From Halomonas salipaludis (GTDB lineage Bacteria > Pseudomonadota > Gammaproteobacteria > Pseudomonadales > Halomonadaceae): a stretch of DNA of 64,000 nucleotides. The notes beneath the pieces were generated by a model that saw only the letters and a program-made list of their open reading frames with translations, was not told where the DNA came from and ran no database searches. Positions 26,361 through 35,295 of the stretch are shown piece by piece. Position numbers and translations under genes: made by a program. The first letter of the stretch is position 1, and the number at the start of each line of letters is the position of its first letter. The DNA lies in assembly GCF_002286975.1 (NCBI RefSeq), contig NZ_NSKB01000002.1:496001-560000 (forward strand), in the 5' to 3' direction.

Positions 26361-27850
26361 GTGCCGCAGAAGGTGCGAAATACCCGCGCGGTAGGCGGTG
26401 CCGGCTGGGCGTAGTCGATATCTGCGGCGCGCTCCTCGAAGGGCCTTGCCAGCACCTGCATCAGCCGTTCGAAGGGGGCAAAGTCACCCTCGTCGATGGC
26501 CGCGGCCAGCGCCTCCTCGACGCGATGATTGCGTGGGATATAGACCGGATTGGCCAACCGCATGTGCCGCGCGATCTCACTGCTTTCGACATCCTCCCGC
26601 GCTAGGCGTCGACGCCACTCGGTGAGCCAGGCCTGGATCGGCTCGGCGCGCTCGAACAGCTCTACCAGATCCTTCTCTTGCGCCTCACCCTCGGCGGCGG
26701 CGCATAACCGCCGGAACGTCAGGGTGAAGTCGGCGCGCCCGGCCTGCATCGCCTCCAGCAGCGACTCGGCGAGCTCACGATCCGCCGCCTCGCTACTGGC
26801 TGCCGCCTCGCTCAGGCCCAGTTTGGCGCGCATTACCGCTAGCCATTCGGCCTCGTAACGCCCCGGATAGGCCTCGAGTACCTCGCTGGCGCGGGCGATG
26901 CCCCGTTGCTGGTCGTCATCTATCAGCGGCAGCAGGGTTTCTGCAAAGCGCGCCAGGTTCCACTGCGCGATCCATGGCTGATTGGCGTAGGCGTAGCGGC
27001 CGCCCTGGTCGATGGAGCTGAATACCGTTGCCGGGTCGTAGCGCTCCATGAAGGCACAGGGGCCGTAGTCGATGGTCTCGCCGGCGATCGAGGCGTTATC
27101 GGTGTTCATCACCCCGTGAATGAAGCCGAGCCCCATCCACTTGGCCACCAGCGCCGCCTGGCGCACCTGCACCGCCTCGAACAGCGCCAGATAGCGCTCC
27201 CCTGCCGAGGTGATATCAGCGAGATCGGGATAGTGACGCTCGATGGCGTGATCGGCAAGCTGCTGGATCGCCTCGCTGTCGCCGCGAGCGGCGAAATACT
27301 GGAAGGTGCCGATGCGCAGATGGCTCGATGCCACGCGGGTCAACACCGCCCCAGGCACCGGCACATCGCGTACCACCCGCTCGCCGGTGGTCACCGCCGC
27401 CAGTGCCCGGGTGGTGGGCACGCCCAGCACCTGCATCGCCTCGCTGACTAGATACTCGCGCAGCACCGGCCCCAGCGGTGCACGGCCGTCGCCACCGCGG
27501 GAGAACGGCGTACAGCCGGCGCCCTTGAGCTGGATATCGCGCAGCCGCCCATCGCGGTCGGTGACCTCGCCGAGCAGTACCGCCCGGCCATCGCCCAGGC
27601 GCGGCACGAAGTTGCCGAACTGGTGCCCGGCATAGGCCTGGGCCAACGGTGCCGCCCCATCCGGCACGCGATTGCCGGACAGCCACTCGGTTGCCGCGGC
27701 CTCGTCGTAGGCGCTCAGGTCGAAGCCCAGCGCCTCGGCCAGCGGCCGATTGAAGGCCACCAGCCGCGGCGCCTTGACCGGCACCGGGTCGAAGCGGGCA
27801 TAGAAGCGCTCGGGAAAGTTCGCGTAGCGCAGGGTGAACTCGGGAAACAT
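26357..27850 (-). CDS. selO: SelO family protein adenylyltransferase (YdiU)
   Basis: 497 residues. SelO is a pseudokinase-fold enzyme that transfers AMP from ATP to serine, threonine or tyrosine of target proteins. Seen: the N-terminal LAQAYAGHQFGNFVPRLGDG, DIQLKGAGCTPFSRGGDGRA, the nucleotide-site stretch REYLVSEAMQVLGVPTTRAL, and the metal-binding MNTDNASIAGETIDYGPCAF. The last three residues are C-G-T, a cysteine at the place where eukaryotic SelO carries selenocysteine. The start ATG at 27850 has GGAG seven bases before; an upstream TTG at 27877 is less likely. Confidence 0.96.
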   Translation of the reverse strand: MFPEFTLRYANFPERFYARFDPVPVKAPRLVAFNRPLAEALGFDLSAYDEAAATEWLSGNRVPDGAAPLAQAYAGHQFGNFVPRLGDGRAVLLGEVTDRDGRLRDIQLKGAGCTPFSRGGDGRAPLGPVLREYLVSEAMQVLGVPTTRALAAVTTGERVVRDVPVPGAVLTRVASSHLRIGTFQYFAARGDSEAIQQLADHAIERHYPDLADITSAGERYLALFEAVQVRQAALVAKWMGLGFIHGVMNTDNASIAGETIDYGPCAFMERYDPATVFSSIDQGGRYAYANQPWIAQWNLARFAETLLPLIDDDQQRGIARASEVLEAYPGRYEAEWLAVMRAKLGLSEAAASSEAADRELAESLLEAMQAGRADFTLTFRRLCAAAEGEAQEKDLVELFERAEPIQAWLTEWRRRLAREDVESSEIARHMRLANPVYIPRNHRVEEALAAAIDEGDFAPFERLMQVLARPFEERAADIDYAQPAPPTARVFRTFCGT

Positions 27851-28095
27851 GGGTGGCTCCACGGCGGGGTCGATCAACGAATACCCTAGTATAACGCTCA
27901 GATTTGCAGCTGACGAACTGCCTCGCTATTGCCAGGAAATAGTGGATGACTGGGAGACGTAACAGCAATCAGCCAGGGTATCAGCATGCTGTGGGCTGCG
28001 GGGGAACTGAGGAGCTGGGCGTAACGGACGTCGAGACGAGCCCCCGCAGGGGCGATGGTAGCGAGTGACCACGCGCCATGCCTCAGCGACAGGAC

Positions 28096-28857
28096 TTACT
28101 GGATGTCCAGTGTTTGTCCAATATCCAGCACCGCAGGATCGACCTCACGCTCGATCAGGTCGAGATCCCGCTGTACAAAGTCCATCAGACTGTCGGAGGC
28201 TGCTGCGGCGGCGGACGCATCCTCAGACAGGATCGCCTCTAACACCCTAAGGTGTCCGTCGATGGTACCCGACAGGTCTTTCCCTTGCGGGACATGGGTA
28301 TGATAAATCCATCCCACCCGTCGAAAGATGGTGTGCAGCGGCCTAAGCGAGTACTCCAGAAACGGTTCATCACAGATCGAGAGCATCTGGGCATCAATCT
28401 GCAGATCGAAGCGGTTGAACTCCGACAGAGGCATCTGGGCCCTTTTCGCCCACATAGCGTCGGAGATCTTTCTCAGCGTCGTTCTCTGCAGGGCAGAGGC
28501 CTTATCGCAGGCCAGGGTGATCACGAAGCGCTCCATGTCACGCCTCAGCCTTAACAGCGTCGCCGCTCTTGCGAGGTCCACCGGCGCCACTTGAATACCC
28601 TGACGAGGCCTGACGGTTACCAGGGTGTCCGATGCCAGCCGTGTCACTGCCTGGTACACCGGCATACGGCTGTAGCCCGTAATATCTTGCAAGTCCTGAA
28701 TTTTCAGGTTGCTGCCGGGCTTGAGGCGGCAGGTGACGATAAGCTCCTCAAGATCCCGGTAGGCCAGTTCAAGCAGGCTCTGGTCATCACGCGGCTTTGC
28801 CCGACCCGGTGGCGCCCCTTTCTGCTGTGTCGCGGAGGTATCTCTGGGGGATGTCAT
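28096..28857 (-). CDS. GntR family transcriptional regulator
   Basis: 253 residues. The winged helix-turn-helix is at residues 28-90 (SLLELAYRDLEELIVTCRL, then LQDITGYSRMPVYQAVTRLA and VTVRPRQGIQVAPVD). The C-terminal helical domain (about 100-240) resembles the FCD-type ligand domain used by sugar-acid regulators. The start ATG at 28857 has GGGAG seven bases before. It lies downstream of the TRAP and sugar-acid genes on the same strand but 280 bases away, so it may have its own promoter. The likely role is control of that cluster; palindromes at 32183 and 35431 are candidate sites. Confidence 0.88.
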   Translation of the reverse strand: MTSPRDTSATQQKGAPPGRAKPRDDQSLLELAYRDLEELIVTCRLKPGSNLKIQDLQDITGYSRMPVYQAVTRLASDTLVTVRPRQGIQVAPVDLARAATLLRLRRDMERFVITLACDKASALQRTTLRKISDAMWAKRAQMPLSEFNRFDLQIDAQMLSICDEPFLEYSLRPLHTIFRRVGWIYHTHVPQGKDLSGTIDGHLRVLEAILSEDASAAAAASDSLMDFVQRDLDLIEREVDPAVLDIGQTLDIQ

Positions 28858-29093
28858 GGTGTCGCTCCCAATCGATTGGCGGAAATAGGCTGCCGGTGGA
28901 GCAAGCAATCGAGCACTCCTGCGCCGGATATCAACACTGACAGCATTCCGCCATCGGCGTCATTGCTTTGGCCGTAGGCGTAACCCAACGCCCGCGAACA
29001 ACGATACACTGCCATCACGATCACTTCCTCTGGTTCACCCAAGGCTCCGCCAAGACACGCTCGCCCAGTCATCGGTCTCGGCGCTGGTCGTCA

Positions 29094-29124
29094 GCGCGTC
29101 ACTACATAACTGCTAGTGACGCGC
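29094..29124. terminator. Hairpin downstream of the sugar-acid TRAP operon
   Basis: An 11-base perfect stem GCGCGTCACTA / TAGTGACGCGC with a 9-base loop lies 14 bases after the stop of the large TRAP subunit (29138, minus strand). There is no T-run. It probably ends or stabilises the operon transcript. The remaining 230 bases up to the GntR start contain no gene that I can support. Confidence 0.5.
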
Positions 29125-29137
29125 AATATCGCGATAG

Positions 29138-30418
29138 TCAGTTGAACAGCGTCAGTGGCAGTAGCGACAACTGAGGTACATAAGCAATCACGACCAGTGC
29201 CAAAATCATCACTATAACAAACGGCACTACACCCTGAATGACTGGGCCCAGCGAGCTATTGCCAATCCTGGCGGCAACAAAAAGATTGATGCCAAGAGGC
29301 GGTGTAATGAAACCGATAGCGAGACTAACCACCATGATGATACCGAAGTGCACAGGATCCACGCCCACTGACGTCACAACGGGGTAGAGGATTGGAGCCA
29401 GCACAAGAATGGCTGGGGTAGTATCCATTACGCACCCCACTAAGAGCAGTAACAGCAGGATGATGAGCAGCAATACGATTGGGTGCAATGAAAACTGTAG
29501 TATGAGATCCGCGATAGAGGATGGAATACGCTCAATGGTCAGTATCCGTGCAAAGGTTGATGCACAGCCTAAAATCACCATCACAGTGCCTGTGGTGGCA
29601 CAGGAGCGAGCAACGGTCCTGAAAATATCCCTCGGCAACAGCTCGCGGTGAATGAACACACCACAGACGAATGCGTATACTGACGCTACCGCGGCTGCTT
29701 CAGTGGGGGTAAACACGCCTGCATAAATCCCCCCCAGGATAATAATAGGATTTAGTAGCGCCCACTTAGCATCCCACATTAAACGCAGTGTTTTGGCGCC
29801 ATCAAAAGACTCTTGCGTACCCCTCCACCCCATTTTACGCGAATAATAGTATACATAAGCAATAAGCAACAGGCCAATCAGCATTCCCGGCAGGATACCG
29901 CCTAGAAATATGTTGGTGATGGATGTTCCAGTGGTAACACCATACAATACCATTGGAATAGATGGAGGAATAATGACACCAATGCTGCCGGCAGCCGCTA
30001 CCAATCCTAATGTAAACGACTTGGAGTAGCCGGCTTGAAGCATAGTGGGCACCACCATTGAGCCCACCGCCGCCACGGTCGCCGGACCTGAGCCGGAAAC
30101 GGCAGCAAAGAACATGCAGACAACAACCGTCACTATCGCCAACCCACCGGTGATACGCCCAAAAAATGCATTGGCGACAGCAAGGATGCGTCTTGAGACG
30201 CCCCCGGCGCCCATCAGGTCACCGGCGAGGATAAACAGAGGAATCGCCATGATCGGAAAACTATCGGTGGCAGTAACCAGTGTCTGAGCCACATATAGTT
30301 CTGAAAGGGTGCCAAAAGACAATATCGTTACCACGCAGGCCAAGCCAATCGCAATCCCCACGGGAACATTAAGGATTAACAGTACGACTAGGCTGATGAA
30401 TAGAACGGCTGCTGTCAT
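29138..30418 (-). CDS. dctM: TRAP transporter large permease subunit (DctM family), sugar-acid cluster
   Basis: 426 residues, nearly all hydrophobic helices. DctM hallmarks: PLFILAGDLMGAGGVSRRIL, AAVSGSGPATVAAVGSMVVP and LIPPSIPMVLYGV-type stretches, with GFITPPLGINLFVAARI near the end. It starts at 30418, one base after the DctQ stop. Base composition is clearly AT-richer than the flanking chromosome, near half GC by eye, with codons ending in A or T. It forms the transporter for the neighbouring idonate/gluconate-type enzymes. Confidence 0.93.
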   Translation of the reverse strand: MTAAVLFISLVVLLILNVPVGIAIGLACVVTILSFGTLSELYVAQTLVTATDSFPIMAIPLFILAGDLMGAGGVSRRILAVANAFFGRITGGLAIVTVVVCMFFAAVSGSGPATVAAVGSMVVPTMLQAGYSKSFTLGLVAAAGSIGVIIPPSIPMVLYGVTTGTSITNIFLGGILPGMLIGLLLIAYVYYYSRKMGWRGTQESFDGAKTLRLMWDAKWALLNPIIILGGIYAGVFTPTEAAAVASVYAFVCGVFIHRELLPRDIFRTVARSCATTGTVMVILGCASTFARILTIERIPSSIADLILQFSLHPIVLLLIILLLLLLVGCVMDTTPAILVLAPILYPVVTSVGVDPVHFGIIMVVSLAIGFITPPLGINLFVAARIGNSSLGPVIQGVVPFVIVMILALVVIAYVPQLSLLPLTLFN

Positions 30419-30419
30419 G

Positions 30420-30914
30420 TTACAGCTCCCCTTGCTGTGACAATTCAGGGTGTTTCAGTCGCCAATAGATTGTCTGCAACTGCCGTATCGCGGTTAGAGC
30501 AAAACCAACGCAAGGTGCTGCATACACGATCCACATTGGTACGTTAACCGCAGGAGACGTCTGTCCTAGCATTATCTGACGCTCAATTACTGACCAACTG
30601 GTCCATACAATATAGAGAGAAAATATCAAAAACAGCACATCACCTAGCACGACTACCCAGGGACGGAGAAAGCTAGGAAATAAGTGGAGTGCAGTATCGA
30701 TTTTAATATGGCGCATTTCCCGCGCGCCAAAGCTAATCCCCAGATAGATCAACCAAATAAAGAGATAACGGGCAATTTCCTCGGACCATGAGAGCGATGC
30801 GCCCATTACATAACGCATGAACACTTGCACTGCGAGAAGCGCTGCCATCATCAACATCAGCACCACGCATACAGAGATTTCTGCGTACTCATCAATCCAC
30901 TTAACGACTTTCAT
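30420..30914 (-). CDS. dctQ: TRAP transporter small permease subunit (DctQ family), sugar-acid cluster
   Basis: 164 residues from the ATG at 30914, preceded by GGAGAGAG; an upstream alternative start adds eight residues. Four hydrophobic segments are visible, with the DctQ-typical WSEEIARYLFIWLIYLG and the GAREMRHIKIDTAL loop between helices two and three. It is AT-rich like dctM. Between it and the receptor gene is a 225-base gap with a hairpin that may reduce expression of the membrane subunits relative to the receptor. Confidence 0.92.
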   Translation of the reverse strand: MKVVKWIDEYAEISVCVVLMLMMAALLAVQVFMRYVMGASLSWSEEIARYLFIWLIYLGISFGAREMRHIKIDTALHLFPSFLRPWVVVLGDVLFLIFSLYIVWTSWSVIERQIMLGQTSPAVNVPMWIVYAAPCVGFALTAIRQLQTIYWRLKHPELSQQGEL

Positions 30915-31098
30915 TTGCTCTCTCCGGCATGGGTGCAAAATGATACAACACGCTCAGGGGCCAAGTAGGTGCCAGAGCTATCTCCGTCCTCTTCCTGCCG
31001 CGCTGTACAGAACGGTCATTGATCTGCTTACCCCCATGCATCGTAATATGAACAAACATTAGTACCTGTTGAGATCGCATGACGCGGGCCATCCAAAA

Positions 31099-31129
31099 TG
31101 CGCCACCCTAGCAAAGCCAAGGTGGCGCA
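31099..31129 (-). terminator. Hairpin with T-run between dctP and dctQ (attenuator candidate)
   Basis: Perfect 9-base stem TGCGCCACC / GGTGGCGCA around a 13-base loop, 10 bases after the dctP stop on the minus strand. Read on that strand the stem is followed by TTTT. It sits inside a single transport operon, so it fits a partial terminator or an mRNA-protecting hairpin that gives more receptor than membrane subunits. Confidence 0.6.
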
Positions 31130-31139
31130 GCACAACAGA

Positions 31140-32126
31140 TTAATCGCTCAGCAACTGTTCAAGATACTCAGGATTATCCATCATGGAACTCACCAGGGAG
31201 TAGATGTCGGCATCTACCATCGTTTGCTGCCACAGCGTTTTCTGTTCAGGCGTCAACTCAGTTACGGTGATCCCTTCCTGATTGGAAAACTTTTCTACTA
31301 CCTCCGCTTCAAGTTCCTGCGAGCGCTGCCGCTGGAACTCGGTAGCCGTCTCAATAGACTCGTTGATAGCCTGACGCTCAGATTCATCCAGAGCGTTATA
31401 CCGGTCGAGGTTCATAAAGACGATAAATGGAGTGTAGACATGCTGGGTCAGAGACACTTGGTCTTGCACCTCGAGGAAGCGATTGCTATCGATGATCGAT
31501 AACGGGTTCTCTTGGGCGTCTACGGTCCCCTGCTGCAGAGCGGTAAAGAGTTCAGGGAAGGCCATCGGTGTAGGGTTGGCACCCAGCGCACGCCACGCGG
31601 CAAGGTGTACCCTATTCTCCATGGTCCTGACTTTCTTGCCCTCCAGGTCTGAAGGCTCAGCCACCACATTGCTCTTGCCGGTGTAGTTGCGGAAGCCATT
31701 TTCCCAGAAAGCCAAGCCCTTCAAGCCTTTGCCTTCCAGGGAGGCGAGAATCTCTTGGCCAATTTCACCATCGAGCGCTGCATAGGCTTCTTCTGAGGAC
31801 AAGAAAAGGAAAGGTGCGTCGAACAAGTAGAAGTCTGGTATCAAATTGGCCAATGGGCTGGTAGACGCAATACCAATATCGATATCGCCAAAGATAGTAC
31901 TCTCAAGCACGACGCGATCGTCACCCAACTGGTTATCTGGGTATAGGTTAATTTCCAGTGAACCTCCGGTCTTTTCTTCGACCAGTCTCTTGAATTCAAT
32001 ACCCGCTTCTTTAGCAGAGTCTGCAACCACGTTCGCCAAGCGCATTGTATCGGCTTGGGCAATAGCTGGTGCCAAGGCAAGAGCTAAAACGGTCAACCCT
32101 TTTTTAAGTCCGGAATGGATAGGCAT
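31140..32126 (-). CDS. dctP: TRAP transporter substrate-binding protein (DctP family), sugar-acid cluster
   Basis: 328 residues. The Sec signal peptide is MPIHSGLKKGLTVLALALAP, cleaved near AQADT. The DctP core is visible: RLVEEKTGGSLEINLYPDNQ, the GLAFWENGFRNYTGKSNVV segment, then LEGKKVRTMENRVHLAAWRA and LFTALQQGTVDAQENPLSII, with the arginine that binds the ligand carboxylate in VRTMENRVH. The R-x-M-x-x-x family and the dehydrogenase neighbours suggest a sugar acid (uronate, idonate or gulonate type). An inverted repeat lies 57-73 bases before the start. Confidence 0.93.
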   Translation of the reverse strand: MPIHSGLKKGLTVLALALAPAIAQADTMRLANVVADSAKEAGIEFKRLVEEKTGGSLEINLYPDNQLGDDRVVLESTIFGDIDIGIASTSPLANLIPDFYLFDAPFLFLSSEEAYAALDGEIGQEILASLEGKGLKGLAFWENGFRNYTGKSNVVAEPSDLEGKKVRTMENRVHLAAWRALGANPTPMAFPELFTALQQGTVDAQENPLSIIDSNRFLEVQDQVSLTQHVYTPFIVFMNLDRYNALDESERQAINESIETATEFQRQRSQELEAEVVEKFSNQEGITVTELTPEQKTLWQQTMVDADIYSLVSSMMDNPEYLEQLLSD

Positions 32127-32182
32127 ACTTGTTTTCCTTATGTGTGATAGCTGGCTCGGAAAAACTCACTAACTTTGTTATC

Positions 32183-32199
32183 TTTCATATCATATGAAA
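32183..32199. promoter_or_regulatory. Inverted repeat upstream of dctP, operator candidate
   Basis: TTTCATAT-C-ATATGAAA is a perfect 8-1-8 inverted repeat in the 129 bases between idnD and dctP, in an AT-rich stretch suited to a promoter. It could be a site for the GntR regulator at 28096. It is not identical to the palindrome at 35431, although both contain an AT-rich ATAT core. Confidence 0.4.
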
Positions 32200-32255
32200 A
32201 TTCATGAAATAGTATCTTGGCAATAAACCTCCTACTTTATTCAGTGAGCACCATC

Positions 32256-33299
32256 TCAACAGGCCTCGAAATCAATTTGCACCTTCATTGCCTTTTCACG
32301 TTGCGATGCAAGTTCGAAGGCTTCTTGGGCAGATGACATTGAAACAGAGGATGTGATGAAAGATGCCAAGTCGACAACACCCTTGTCAATCAGCTCAACG
32401 GCTTTATAAAATTCCTGATCGAAGCGAAAACTTCCCTTAATCTCAATCTCCTTAGCGACTATCAGGTTTACCTCCACCGGTATTTTTCCTCCAAGCCCGA
32501 CCGTCACGATCGTGCCTCTTGGGCGGATAGCCGCTAACGCAAAGTCCAATGCCTCAGGACTACCTGAACACTCAAACACCACATCTTGAGTCCCCTTTCC
32601 AGCGGTTAGCATAGCCAGGGCGCTCTCATCGTTTGCGACATTAATGGTGGTTGTCGCCCCCATTTCCTTGGCTATTCTCAAGGGTGCCTCATACATATCG
32701 GTTGCTACGATCTCTTGAGCACCGGCAATAACACACGACATCACGGTCAAGCACCCAATCGGGCCACAACCTGAGACAAGTACTTTTTTTCCCTTCAGGT
32801 CGCCCGCCTGGCTGACAGCGTGCAGACAAACTGCCAGCGGCTCTGCACAGGCGGCCTGGGACAAATCAGTGTCTCTGTTTAGCAGGACAAGCTGCCGTTC
32901 GGGGATCGTTATTTCTTGGCGAAACAGCCCTTGCTGATGCGGAAACCTCATGGCGCTGCCGAAGAATCGCATGTCGTCGCAGTGATTACGCAACCCTTTT
33001 CGGCAATATGCGCAGGTATCGCAGGGCATTGAGGGGTTCACGGCAACTCTGTCACCAGGTGATAGGCGATCGACGCCTTCACCCACTGCAGCGACGACGC
33101 CTGACACTTCATGCCCCAAGATCATCGGTTCACGAAGCCTCACCGCACCAAAGCCCCCATTATGATAATAGTGAAGGTCAGAGCCGCAAATTCCTCCTTT
33201 ACTTATGTTGACCTTCACCTCACCCCATTGCGGCTCCGGGGCGCCAGTTTCGCCCGTCACTCGAAGATCGTTTGCTGCATGTATCTTGATAGAAAACAT
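32256..33299 (-). CDS. idnD: L-idonate 5-dehydrogenase-like zinc alcohol dehydrogenase
   Basis: 347 residues. Medium-chain zinc dehydrogenase: catalytic zinc residues in GGICGSDLHYYHNGG and ILGHEVSGVV, structural zinc cysteines in PCDTCAYCRKGLRNHC, and the NAD site VLVSGCGPIGCLTVM. The SDLHYYHNGGFG opening is closest to L-idonate 5-dehydrogenases, which oxidise L-idonate to 5-ketogluconate. I use the ATG at 33299; a TTG at 33320 would overlap the upstream stop. It is followed by the TRAP genes and preceded by the gluconate-dehydrogenase-like gene, so it is part of one catabolic unit. Confidence 0.88.
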   Translation of the reverse strand: MFSIKIHAANDLRVTGETGAPEPQWGEVKVNISKGGICGSDLHYYHNGGFGAVRLREPMILGHEVSGVVAAVGEGVDRLSPGDRVAVNPSMPCDTCAYCRKGLRNHCDDMRFFGSAMRFPHQQGLFRQEITIPERQLVLLNRDTDLSQAACAEPLAVCLHAVSQAGDLKGKKVLVSGCGPIGCLTVMSCVIAGAQEIVATDMYEAPLRIAKEMGATTTINVANDESALAMLTAGKGTQDVVFECSGSPEALDFALAAIRPRGTIVTVGLGGKIPVEVNLIVAKEIEIKGSFRFDQEFYKAVELIDKGVVDLASFITSSVSMSSAQEAFELASQREKAMKVQIDFEAC

Positions 33300-33316
33300 A
33301 GCCTGTCTCTTTGAGT

Positions 33317-34084
33317 TCAAAGCACCGAGATCATGCCGCCATCGACATAAACGATATGGCCATTGACATAGTCTGAAGCAGCGGACGATAGATAAATGGC
33401 AGTGCCGGCCAGTTCCTCAGGGTTCCCCCAGCGCCCTGCCGGCGTACGCCCTTTTACCCAGCCATCGAATTCGGGGTTAGAGGTTAACGCTTCATTCATG
33501 TCCGTTAGCATATAGCCTGGGCCGATCGCATTCGCTTGAATCCCATGCTGCCCCCACTCCGCTGCCATGGCCTTGGTCAACATTTTGATACCGCCCTTGG
33601 CGACCGTATAAGGCGCCACAGTGGCCCGCGCGAGTTCACTGGTCAGTGAGCCGATATTGACGATCTTGCCCTTGCCACGTGGCACCATGCGTTTAGCGGC
33701 CTCGCGCCCGACCACGAAGGCCGAGGTGAGGTTGACGTCCAGCACGCGCTGCCAGTCGGCGGTCTCGAGTTCAAGCATCGCCTTTCTGAACTGGATGCCC
33801 GCGTTATTGATCAGGATGTCGATTGCCACCCCATCGCGGTCGAAATGTTCGAAGGCCTCTCGTACCCCTGCATCATCGGTAACATCGAAGGCCGCGACAT
33901 CGACCCGATAGCCGGCCTCGGTCATTTCCTGGGCAGCGACAGCCAACCGCTCCTCGTTGACACCGTTGAGAATCACCCGCGCCCCAGCCGCGGCGAGCCC
34001 TTCGGCGAAGGCGCGTCCCAGGCCGCGGGAAGACCCGGTAATCAGGGCGGTCTTGCCGGTCAAGTCGAACAGTTCGATGGACAT
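33317..34084 (-). CDS. idnO: Short-chain dehydrogenase, gluconate 5-dehydrogenase-like
   Basis: 255 residues, classical SDR. The cofactor site is ALITGSSRGLGRAFAEGL, followed by the NNAG motif in LINNAGIQF, the active-site serine in NIGSLTSE, and YTVAKGG with the catalytic tyrosine and lysine. The FDLTGKTALITGSSRGLG opening and WGQHGIQANAIGPGYMLTDM stretch match gluconate 5-dehydrogenases (IdnO), which reduce 5-ketogluconate to gluconate. Its start at 34084 is 11 bases after the dehydratase stop. With the idonate dehydrogenase it would convert idonate to gluconate; other sugar acids are possible. Confidence 0.88.
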   Translation of the reverse strand: MSIELFDLTGKTALITGSSRGLGRAFAEGLAAAGARVILNGVNEERLAVAAQEMTEAGYRVDVAAFDVTDDAGVREAFEHFDRDGVAIDILINNAGIQFRKAMLELETADWQRVLDVNLTSAFVVGREAAKRMVPRGKGKIVNIGSLTSELARATVAPYTVAKGGIKMLTKAMAAEWGQHGIQANAIGPGYMLTDMNEALTSNPEFDGWVKGRTPAGRWGNPEELAGTAIYLSSAASDYVNGHIVYVDGGMISVL

Positions 34085-34095
34085 TTCGTGTCTCC

Positions 34096-35295
34096 TTACA
34101 GGGTGGATTGGCGCGTGGAGAGATCGCTGCGGGTGAAGACGCTCGGGAGCAGTTCAACGCCGAGGCCTGGACCCTCCATGGGATAGACGTAACCCTTCTC
34201 GATACGTGGCACCGCAGTGACCAGCTCGTTGTACCAGCCCTTGTAAAAGGCCCGCACGCTCTCCTGGATCAGCGTATTGGGCTGGCTGAAGGACATGTGA
34301 ATGGCCGCAGCGAAGCCCACCGGGCCGATGCAGTCATGGGGCGCAAAGGGGCGATGCCAGGTCTCGGCCAGTGCGGCAATCTTGCGCCCCTCGGTCAGCC
34401 CACCGGTCCAGCACAGGTCGACCATGACCACGTGAGCAGCGTCGCGCTCCAGCATGTCCTTGTAGGGCCACCGCGAGCCCAGGGTCTCGCTGGCGCAGGT
34501 CCACACCTTGGTGGAAGCCGCATACTCGGCAAGCGCCTGGGGCGAGTTCATGCGGATCGGATCCTCGAACCACAGCGGCGCATATGGCTCCAGTGCCTGG
34601 GCGATCATCTTGGCGGTGGGCAGGTTCCACTGGGAATGAAACTCCACCATGATGTCCATCTCGTCGCCAACGGCGCGGCGGATATCCTCGAAGGGCTTGA
34701 GCGCCTGCTTGAGCTGACGTGACGTGATGTACTGGCCACGCGTCTCGGCGGCAATGGGATCGAAGGGCCAGATCTTCATGGCATCGATACCGGACTCGAG
34801 CAGGTTCTCAGCCAGTTGCGCCGGACGGTTCATAAAACCATCGAGATCTTCGTAGGGCCCCTCCGACGCCCCCGCGTTCCAGTTCGCCACCGGTTTGATG
34901 TTGTTCGTCCTGACGTAGCGGTATCCGGCGCAGGTGTTGTAGACGCGGATCTTGTCCCAGCACAGACCACCAAGCATCTGATGCACGGGCAGGTCACATA
35001 CCTTGCCGAAGATGTCCCACAGGGCGATGTCGATGGCGGAGGCGGCGCGATATTCGGCGCCGGTCGAGGACTGCGCCATGGGCAGCGACACCATTTCCTT
35101 ATGCAGCGCCTCAATGTTGAGCGGGTTTTGTCCCAGCAGGCGCTGGGCCAAGGTGTCATGGATATGCGCTTCCACAGCCCCAGCACCATAGAAGGTCTCC
35201 CCCAGCCCCACTATTCCAGCATCAGTAACTACATGTACCCAGAGCACATTAGCGAACTCATCCAAACGGTATGTCTTTATTTCGGTAATTTTCAC
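34096..35295 (-). CDS. Enolase-superfamily acid-sugar dehydratase (mandelate racemase/muconate lactonizing family)
   Basis: 399 residues from a GTG at 35295, which yields the family-typical N-terminus KITEIKTYRLDEFANVLWVH. An ATG at 35352 is the alternative; neither has a strong ribosome site. Seen: the lid VGLGETFYGAGAVE, the catalytic lysine region AMKIWPFDPIA, metal ligands in IMVEFHSQWN, LWFEDPIR and CASETLGSRW, and the late catalytic FAPHDCIGP. The family removes water from aldonic acids such as galactonate or mannonate. It is the first gene of the sugar-acid operon and feeds or parallels the two dehydrogenases. Confidence 0.85.
   Translation of the reverse strand: MKITEIKTYRLDEFANVLWVHVVTDAGIVGLGETFYGAGAVEAHIHDTLAQRLLGQNPLNIEALHKEMVSLPMAQSSTGAEYRAASAIDIALWDIFGKVCDLPVHQMLGGLCWDKIRVYNTCAGYRYVRTNNIKPVANWNAGASEGPYEDLDGFMNRPAQLAENLLESGIDAMKIWPFDPIAAETRGQYITSRQLKQALKPFEDIRRAVGDEMDIMVEFHSQWNLPTAKMIAQALEPYAPLWFEDPIRMNSPQALAEYAASTKVWTCASETLGSRWPYKDMLERDAAHVVMVDLCWTGGLTEGRKIAALAETWHRPFAPHDCIGPVGFAAAIHMSFSQPNTLIQESVRAFYKGWYNELVTAVPRIEKGYVYPMEGPGLGVELLPSVFTRSDLSTRQSTL

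Noticed and set aside
27851-28095. Possible small gene or mobile-element scrap between selO and the GntR gene
   Set aside because: No open frame with support and no inverted repeats or target duplication; left as an unexplained gap.
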